In this document: positions 52,501 to 61,500 of the stretch, in pieces
How positions within the stretch are numbered: the first letter of the stretch is position 1
Layout: every line of letters starts with the position of its first letter
Assembly (NCBI GenBank): GCA_028023455.1
Contig: JAQFVV010012397.1
Coordinates: 1,419,501-1,483,500, forward strand
Length of the DNA stretch: 64,000 nt
Reading direction: 5' to 3'
Source: Epiperipatus broadwayi
Taxonomy: Eukaryota > Onychophora > Udeonychophora > Euonychophora > Peripatidae
Notes under the pieces: model-generated
What the model was told of the DNA's origin: nothing
Seen by the model: only the letters and a program-made list of their open reading frames with translations
The model's database searches: none
Translations under genes and position numbers: made by a program

Positions 52501-55500
52501 ACCATTATTACATTTAAATAAGTTGTAAGTTATGAATGTGGGAAAACAAATGTTTATCGTATGCAAATAATAATTCTATATTATATGTGACTATTTAATT
52601 AATTGGATTGGCTAATAAAATATGTGCCATCATGGTAGAGAGAGCATTTCAGATTTATAAAAGAGAATAAATAAATAATGCACGACGTTATGGTTACAAT
52701 AAAGAACACAAGGTCATTTACGATCCTCAACAAGGCTTTGCTGAGAGAAGTCAACAAATGAGAAAATATGCTGGCCCACTAACCAAAACATATCTCTGCA
52801 TAATAATAAAAGTTGATGTGCTAGGATGGTTTATTCATGTGTGCCCATGCACATGTTAATGGTGGAATCTGGACAAGGGATATCCCTAGGTAGGAAATAC
52901 ATCTACTTTTATGGGGAACTAACATTATTGGATTAGCCATATTTAAATTTCCACAGTTCCTGAGAGTAAAGTAGCAAAGCACAAACAATAATATATGACA
53001 AGTGAATAATATATTCAAAATGCTTGAGATCAGTCTATATAATTGCATGTAGGTACAAAGAATAAGACAACCACTTATCTTTTCAGTCTTTATTTTGCGA
53101 CTTGGTTTGAGAATTTACTAGTATTTAACATCACTAATTGAATATTAAAGTATGGTGCATATGTGAAGGATGATTACCTTCATATCAGAATTAGTTTGAC
53201 ACTGCACTAGTTACAAAAATTTTTAGATAATATTTACATGACAAACAAAATAGAGGTATAGAAATACAATATATATTAATAAATAATTGAAATATATTTT
53301 AAAATGCTAAAATAATTAAAAAGATTATTTTTATAAAGCAATACAATCAATAGAATAAAAATAAAATACATTTCAATGAAAACAAAATTTTCATTATATT
53401 TAATATAAAATTACAAAAAATAAACTATATATATATATATTAATTTTATCATTTATATGAAAAGACATTTTTTATAAAAGAAATTAAAGCAGAAAAATAA
53501 AAATTAGAATATTAAAATTTATTAATTAAAAAAATATGGATAAATTGAATAAATTAAAAAGTGAAATTGTAAAATATCAATAAATATAAATATAATGAAA
53601 TTTTTTGAAGGAATATAATTGTAGGTAGCCAAATAAAAATTTATCAAATCTAGTTGCAGAAAAAAAATGTAAACAAAAATGACAACATTAACAAAAGTAT
53701 AAAAAATATAAAAAACACAAAATGATAGCACTAACAAGGGTATAAAAAAAAAATACTTGTTTTGCCAATATTTTAAAATAAAAATATTAAAAAAAAGAAT
53801 TAGAAATGAAATTAAATAATTATGAGAGTTTATGATTTGAATAAGAATTTATTCATAGCAAAACAAAATAAAAATGGAATATAAATATAAAAGGAGATAA
53901 ATTTTAAAGATATAAATTAATTTTAAAAAAGATGAATACAAAAGTATAAATTGAGTCAGTTTTAGCAATCATCACTTTTTAAGAATAAAAAAGATATAAA
54001 CAAATTTGGATAGATGCAAGCTTTAATCAGTGTTTGAAATATTTACTACTTTTACAATCACTGCACCATATAAAAACTGTGACAAGGGGATCAAACAATG
54101 TTTTCAGGCATTATGAGTAGAACGTAACATCAAGTGTTTATATAAAGAGAGATAGAACAAGATAAATCTAAGTAAGACAAAAATAAACCAAACTTACTAA
54201 ATTGGTCATTCTTTGCTTTAATAAATAATTTTTAAAAATATAACAATCATCAAATGTTACATATCACAGATGTAAAGTGTATATTTAAAGATAGAAAAAT
54301 TAGAATTATAAATATCTATAAAGTATCAATTTTGTTTATGACACGTATAAAAAATTAAAGGAAAAAGAGTGTTATTATCTAAATATGTATATATTATGCA
54401 TGTGTGTATATATGAGGTAGTTATAATTCTAGCAAACTTCTTTATTTATCTGTTGCATATTTTAAAGGTCTATTATACTTTTTTGTGATCCAGTTTTGAA
54501 ACTTCATGTATTTCATTTTTTATTCCTTAGTTTCTCTCGCATTCATGTATTTCAAATCCTTTCTAGTTAATCCTAACATATCCTCCATAATTCAGTGCAT
54601 ATTACACTTTTATTACTGTGTCAAAGTATCTCATCCATAAATAAGCTATGAAAAAACACAAGTATTCACAATTTTTTCAAGAACATAAGCATATTTTTCT
54701 ATTATTTTATCTACCATGTCTTTTTTTATCTTAGTATTTATGATTATTCTAATTCATTTTTGTCATTTTTCTTTTTGAAAGGCTGATGAACATTACTTGC
54801 AGTTCTATTTTATTGTTTATTTTTAACTTTGTTTTTGTTTCAGAGTATAGCTTTTGATAATATTACAGAAATTTTAAAACATTATTTATGAAAACAATCA
54901 CAATAATTTAAAAAGTAACCTCCATATATCTCACCTTTCCACAGCAATATTTTCTGCAAAATTGTTATATAGTTGTGTAAAAACTTTACCACCATGTGGT
55001 CTAATCATTACTTTTATTTTGATAAATATTTCTCCGAATGTGATAACATCCTGAGTCAAGCTCATAATATTCTAAAGCTATATTATGAACTATTAATTTA
55101 ATGCATTGGTTTATAACACTTCAGAGTTTAAGAAAATGTTCCAATAACTAACAGATAAAAGTGGGACAATAAGATACAAAATTTAATAATTAATGATTTT
55201 TTTTAAAAAGAATAAAAATTAAGAATAATAATGAATTAGAAATATGTCATTAACCTAGTCATTCATTATACTGAATACTTATTTACTAAGTAAATAGAGA
55301 GATTTGATCTTAGGTTTATTAGTCTATATTTCTAAGTTTGAATCCCTCTATTTACTATAGTAAGCAATCATTATAGTGAATAAATAGGTTACTTATATAT
55401 TCCCTTGGAAATATGTTACATCATAGTATAAGTCTGGCCCATCCCTCTCCTATTAAATAAATGGATATGTAATGGTCTGATAATATGAGGGGTTAGATTA

Positions 55501-58500
55501 ACATTATGTCTACATGGGTATGACTACAATATCAAATCCAGCAAGGGCTTTAAGAATTCCAACATTGGTTTTTCAATGAAATGGATGGTTGAATTGTTGG
55601 GTGAGAAGATTGAAAACTGTCTATTAATGTTTAATTGAGAATTGCTATCTTAATATAAACTGAGCAGCTTGTATATATGTGTGAGAGATTATGATCTGGC
55701 CCAAATGATGAGTGCTGGTTCTGCATAAAATATGTACATTGGAGATAATTTATATTTTAACTCATGTATATGATTCACGTATATAGATTATCTGAGATAT
55801 AATGGAGGATGAATATAAACTGAAAATCCTAAGTTCAAATTAAAAATATATTTTAATCAGATAATTGATATGCATGTAATTAATCATAAAATTAACCTTG
55901 GTTAGACAACTTTTGATAAAAATAAATATTAAAAGAAACCGGCCTTATAAATTTGAAGTTTTTAATAAATGTGTTTATCAGTACTTTTACATCTGAGATT
56001 TGGGTCAACTAATAGATTAGAATATATTGTAAGAAAATTAAATGTATCACTCATACCCTCAAAAGAAAAGTTCATTAACTTACACTGGATAATATAAAAT
56101 ACCAGGATTCTAGCAAATATCTCGTGTTGTTAGAACAACAAAAAATGCAGTCCAATTGTTATTCAGCTAGACATAGAGTCAGCCTTTGCTATATTAATTA
56201 AACACACTTCTTAAAATTCTAGAACAAAATAAAGTACCAAAGGCCGACTTATATCTACTTTCCAACCCATTATATTAAACTGTGAAATATACATTACTCT
56301 AAATGGCAAAATCTCACTCCCATCAATTCATCCTGAAAGGATCTCATTGCTTTACTATTCACCGTCTACATAAACCCCCTAATTTACACCGTAGAAAATG
56401 AAATACCTGGAATTTACATACTTTGCCTAAATACCAACATCTCATGTATAGCTTATATGAATGATCCCTCAATCTTTTTGCCATCCAAAAAATACATTCT
56501 CAAACTTCTAAATATTCTTTCAGATTATACAGATAAATATGTTAAAATTCAACATGGAAAAATTCTATGCTTGTCATATTTACACTGGCAGTAGTATAAT
56601 ATAATAAAACAACCAAAACCTTTCCTTGGGTTTTATTTTTACTTGCATCTTTAACCAACATGGTCACTTGTACAAAATGTACTTTAAAAAAAAATAGAAA
56701 TTATAGTCAATTCACTAACAAAGTCATACTTTTTTCCAATATGTCAAATGTGTTGACTAGGAAGCAAACCTGGGCCAGCTACTTGGAAGGCAGCTATGTT
56801 AACTACTAGGCCACCAATGCTTGAATCACTTTTTTTAAAATGCTAATCATGACAAAAATCACATACTGTATACCAAATTCTTTACTAATCAAATAGATTC
56901 ACTTTGCAGGAAACTCTTGTAGTGGAAAAGGGTAATCTCAATATTCATAAGACATCTCAAAAACTCACTCACACAAAATGGTTTAGGGCTTTACTCATTT
57001 CTAGCATTCAGAATCCAAAAAGCAGTTAACAATCTCTGCATGTGCAAAAAATTCCCATATCTACAGTCTGTAAAACCACTCCCACAGATAAATCTCTTCC
57101 TATTCAACAATACCTGAAAACATTACTCACTCACACAAAAGAAATTGCTAACATATACATAATCTATGTATCCAATGCCACAAAGATTCATAAACATGAT
57201 CTTTTTTTAATGCCAAGAACTTAACATTCAATGATAATATATGCACTCTAAAACATAATCTATTTGACTCATTCAAAAAATAAGTCTTTTCTGACATCAG
57301 AATCAGTGTATTAATCCTCTATGTCCTATGGTGTAAATTCATATATAACTATAACCCAAGAGGGCACGCAAACAATCAAAAATAAATTAGATAGTATATA
57401 CCAAAGAGACAAAAAATTAACAAACCAAAAAACTTTCATTAACATCTGGTATTAATTTCAGTTACCTTCAAGCCTCTAAGCACATTTAAGATTAATAAAT
57501 CTGAAATGAAAAGCAGAAACCAAAAAAATGTTACTCTCCAACACTGCAATATCTTTTTTTCTGGGTGAAAACCAGCTCATCCAAGTGTAAACTTTAGCTT
57601 GCTTTCAAACATTGTGTTATTTATATTTTTAGAAATATCTGAACCTTTGCTTGCTTTCAAAACATAATCTCTAATATGTATATAAAAAAATAATGTAACT
57701 CCTTTTTACTTAGTTGAATAAAATTCTTTGATATGACAATAATTGAATTAATTCTCAAGAATTCATAACAAAAAAAAATAGAGACCATAAGTGAGATGAA
57801 TCAAGTTTTCTAGGGTTAATGAAAAAAAGATATAAATTGGAGAAAATACACTAAATCTATCCTTTAGTAAATTGATCATGTTGGAAATGATGAATATAAA
57901 ATTTAATTCTGTATCCTAATTCCTCAGTTAACCTCTTCGGTCAATTTTTAATTTTTAACAGTCCATATATTTGCTTTCAAACAGGAAAGATTTCTGGTTT
58001 AATCCATTTGTTTACTATCAATAAAAAAATTTCAACAGGAACAACTCTGAATAATACTTTTTTAGACTTATTTAATAAGATAAAAAAAAGTAATGCTTAC
58101 GATAATGCTTAAAGGCTTGATCCAAAGATAATATTGGAAAAGGAATGTGATTGCTACCATCTTCAGACATATCATACACAACAATTTTATTCTTTTTCCT
58201 ATAAAATTATAATAAAGTAGAAAGCACTTTAAAATATATTCATTTTTATATAATATAATGTTCTTTTCATTCAATCCAATTAAATTATATTCTCTTTTTT
58301 CTAAAAAAAAAAAAAAAAATAAGAGAGAGAGAGAGAGAATTTGGACATATAAATTTTAAAATAAGAATGTTGGAAAAAATAAAATTATATAAAGAGAGAA
58401 TGATAAAAGAATGTTTGTATACAAAGAAAGAAAAACCTATTTTGAATTATGTAAATGATACATTGAAATAAAAACAAATTAAAATTACATGAAAAGGTAT

Positions 58501-61500
58501 TAGTTAAAGTAATTACTTAGGAGTATAAAAGGGGAAATAAGAAAAAAATATTTGTATTTTTATATAAAGAAATGTGTATGTAAAAGAATTATATAATAAT
58601 GTAATATGTATGTAAAAAGATGTATTGATAGATGAAAGAGAAATATTATTGTTTTTTATAATAAAGCTATATACAATTATATATTTTTTTATTTGTAATA
58701 ATGATATAAATATGTATTTTTAGAGATCCTTGAAAATGACTACAAAAGTGGTTGAAATATGTATATATGTTGAATGAAGAAATAAAGTTTTTTTAAAAAA
58801 AATATTTAATAGAATTGAATGAAAAAAACATTATATTTTATAAGAAATATATTTTTAAAAAAAAAAGGAAATTTATTGCAATTGTTAAAAAAAAGTTTGT
58901 TCAATAGCAGTGATAAGTTAAATATACATTTATTTTTATAATGAAACAAAACAGCTAATATGCTTTTACCTAAAATATGTCACTTGGTCATTTGTAAAGT
59001 TCCATACTGTTGGGCTTTCTTTATATACATTTTTCATAACAGTTGGAAGTTCTAAAAAAAAATAATAATAGTAAATGTAAAATAAACAAAAAATACAAGT
59101 TTTTAAGTAATTTGTTTTATCTTTTAATAAGATTAATATACAAAAAACACAAAATAATTAAGCTGGTGATCTGTTTTTTATCATTTCTTTGTGGAAGAAT
59201 TCTAAATATTTGTCTTTCATGGCTATCTTATATCTTAAACAATGATAGTCCACAATAGATCAACAAGTTTTCTGGTACCCATTTAGAGTAAAAATAAAGG
59301 TAAAAATTACTACCAACTAGTTGGCTGCTAATTGGTAGCAATTTTTATGCTGTTCTTTTTTGTTTTAACTTTTGATTTAAAACAATTACTTTTTTACTGA
59401 ACCAATACTCAAATAGTCTTCTTAGATTGGCTATGGTCTGACTAATGAAGAAAAATCCCAAACTCACTTGAAAAGGCTCATCTACAATAAAAAACAATTT
59501 TGCTCAGATTTGAACCCAAGATCATTGACATGAGGCTTTGTTCATATATTTGACTTATTTAATAAAATTTTACCATTTGCATTATATCAAAGATCATAAA
59601 AAAAATTGTAGCTTGTTCATTTCACGTCTGGTTTTTTTTATTGTCTGTAAATCATATATAATAAACTTGTACATTGTTTGCACTTTTCCCCTTTTTCAAT
59701 AAACTCAGAGAGTATAAAATAAGATTTATACAATATAAAACAAGTCAATGTGAAAACTCATCCAATCAATGCCTACTAGCATTCATTCATATCACATTGA
59801 AGGAATTGTTAACAAAAATTACTACTCCTTTGTAGAATTCAAAATTAAAAGTCTGTGAATCATAGGCTCAGAAATGTTATTCCTGTCTCAAAGTACATAT
59901 AACCTCCTGAGCAACCAAGCATTTGATTATTTTTTATTCCACTTCAAGTTAGTAATCTAAAAGTTTCATTACTTTTTATGAAATCAAAAATACATATCGT
60001 GAAGATTAATGTGAATTTTTTTATTTATCAGCTAATCAATATTTTCCCATTAAGTATATAAATTTTAATCATCGGTTCCTTTTTAATTTTAAAAATATTT
60101 TTCAATATTAATATATCAAATCTGTTTATGCATTGGAATAGGCAAGACTAATTCTCTAACTATAGGTGAGACTAATCCTCTTATTTAAAACATTTGCCTG
60201 AAACACAATTTAATTTTTGAAAAGTAACAAGATATCATATGCAATCACAAAAACCTTTTATTTATAGTTTATACAGAATATTTATAATAAAAAAAAATGT
60301 TCATTATATCATTTTTTATATCCAACTATGATCATATTTTAAGTTTTTTTATTTTTGTCAGTGCATCTTTAACCTTAGCTGAATCCTATTCACAACCATC
60401 CATCAATCCAAAAGACAAACCAAACCCTCCCACTATAACTGCATTTTTAAAAACCATTTCACTTTCTCAAGTTAATAAGACAAACACAGTACATGATGTA
60501 ATCTAACTTTATATAAACATTTTTTAGCTTATACTTAAATTTAACTATACATATATATCATTAAAAACCAGTCAACATTTACACAATCCCAATATCAATA
60601 ATAATCAACAATTTCAAACTGTTGTCAAGGCAATCTTCTTTTAACAATAAAGGTGAAATCCATATCAATAACAATCAACTATATATATATATATATTAAA
60701 CTTCTATTCCATCATCATTTCTAAAACAGATGACCAAACTCATGTGAAAAAGATAAAATGGTCCCTAAGATGTGCAATGTCATGCTAAACCAGTATTAAT
60801 CAGACCAAATCACAATTTCTTACACATATCTTCATCATTTCTTTAGTAACTATAGTTTCATTAAAAATATTACAATTTCTATAACTAATAATGATATTTG
60901 TACATGTTAATTAAATTTTCTATAGATTGATCATTATTGATAATTGGCCATTACTAGCTGTTCTATCTTTTATTATTATTTATTTTAGCATTGCAATATC
61001 ATTATAATGCATATTCGGGCAGAAAATTTAATGTTTCCAGAATATAATCTATCCTTAAAAAACAAATTGGAATAAACAGCAATTTTAAAAAATGTGACTA
61101 CTATATGACTTCCATAAAAGAATTGGGACTTTAGGATGGGTAGACAATTTATGAACTAAATATTCTTAGATCAAATGTCACATGACATTGCAACTGGTAC
61201 TTTGAAATTGCTGCATCTTAATACTAGCAGTTGGATGTCAGGTAAAAGTGATCATTTTTTATTTGGCATTGATATAAGAAAAGGTAGATAAATGTTTTTA
61301 AATGATCCTTTGAGAATCTTGCAAATTATCTTAATGTTTTCAGACTTTATTCTTCTGTGATTATCAGTGTTACATATTTGAGAACTAGCATGTCAAAAAA
61401 ATTTAATTTGAATATTTGAAACTGTAAGCCGATTTAATACAAAAACAAAAATCTCTGCTAATATTATTTCAACATTTTCAAAGTACCAATTGTTGATTTA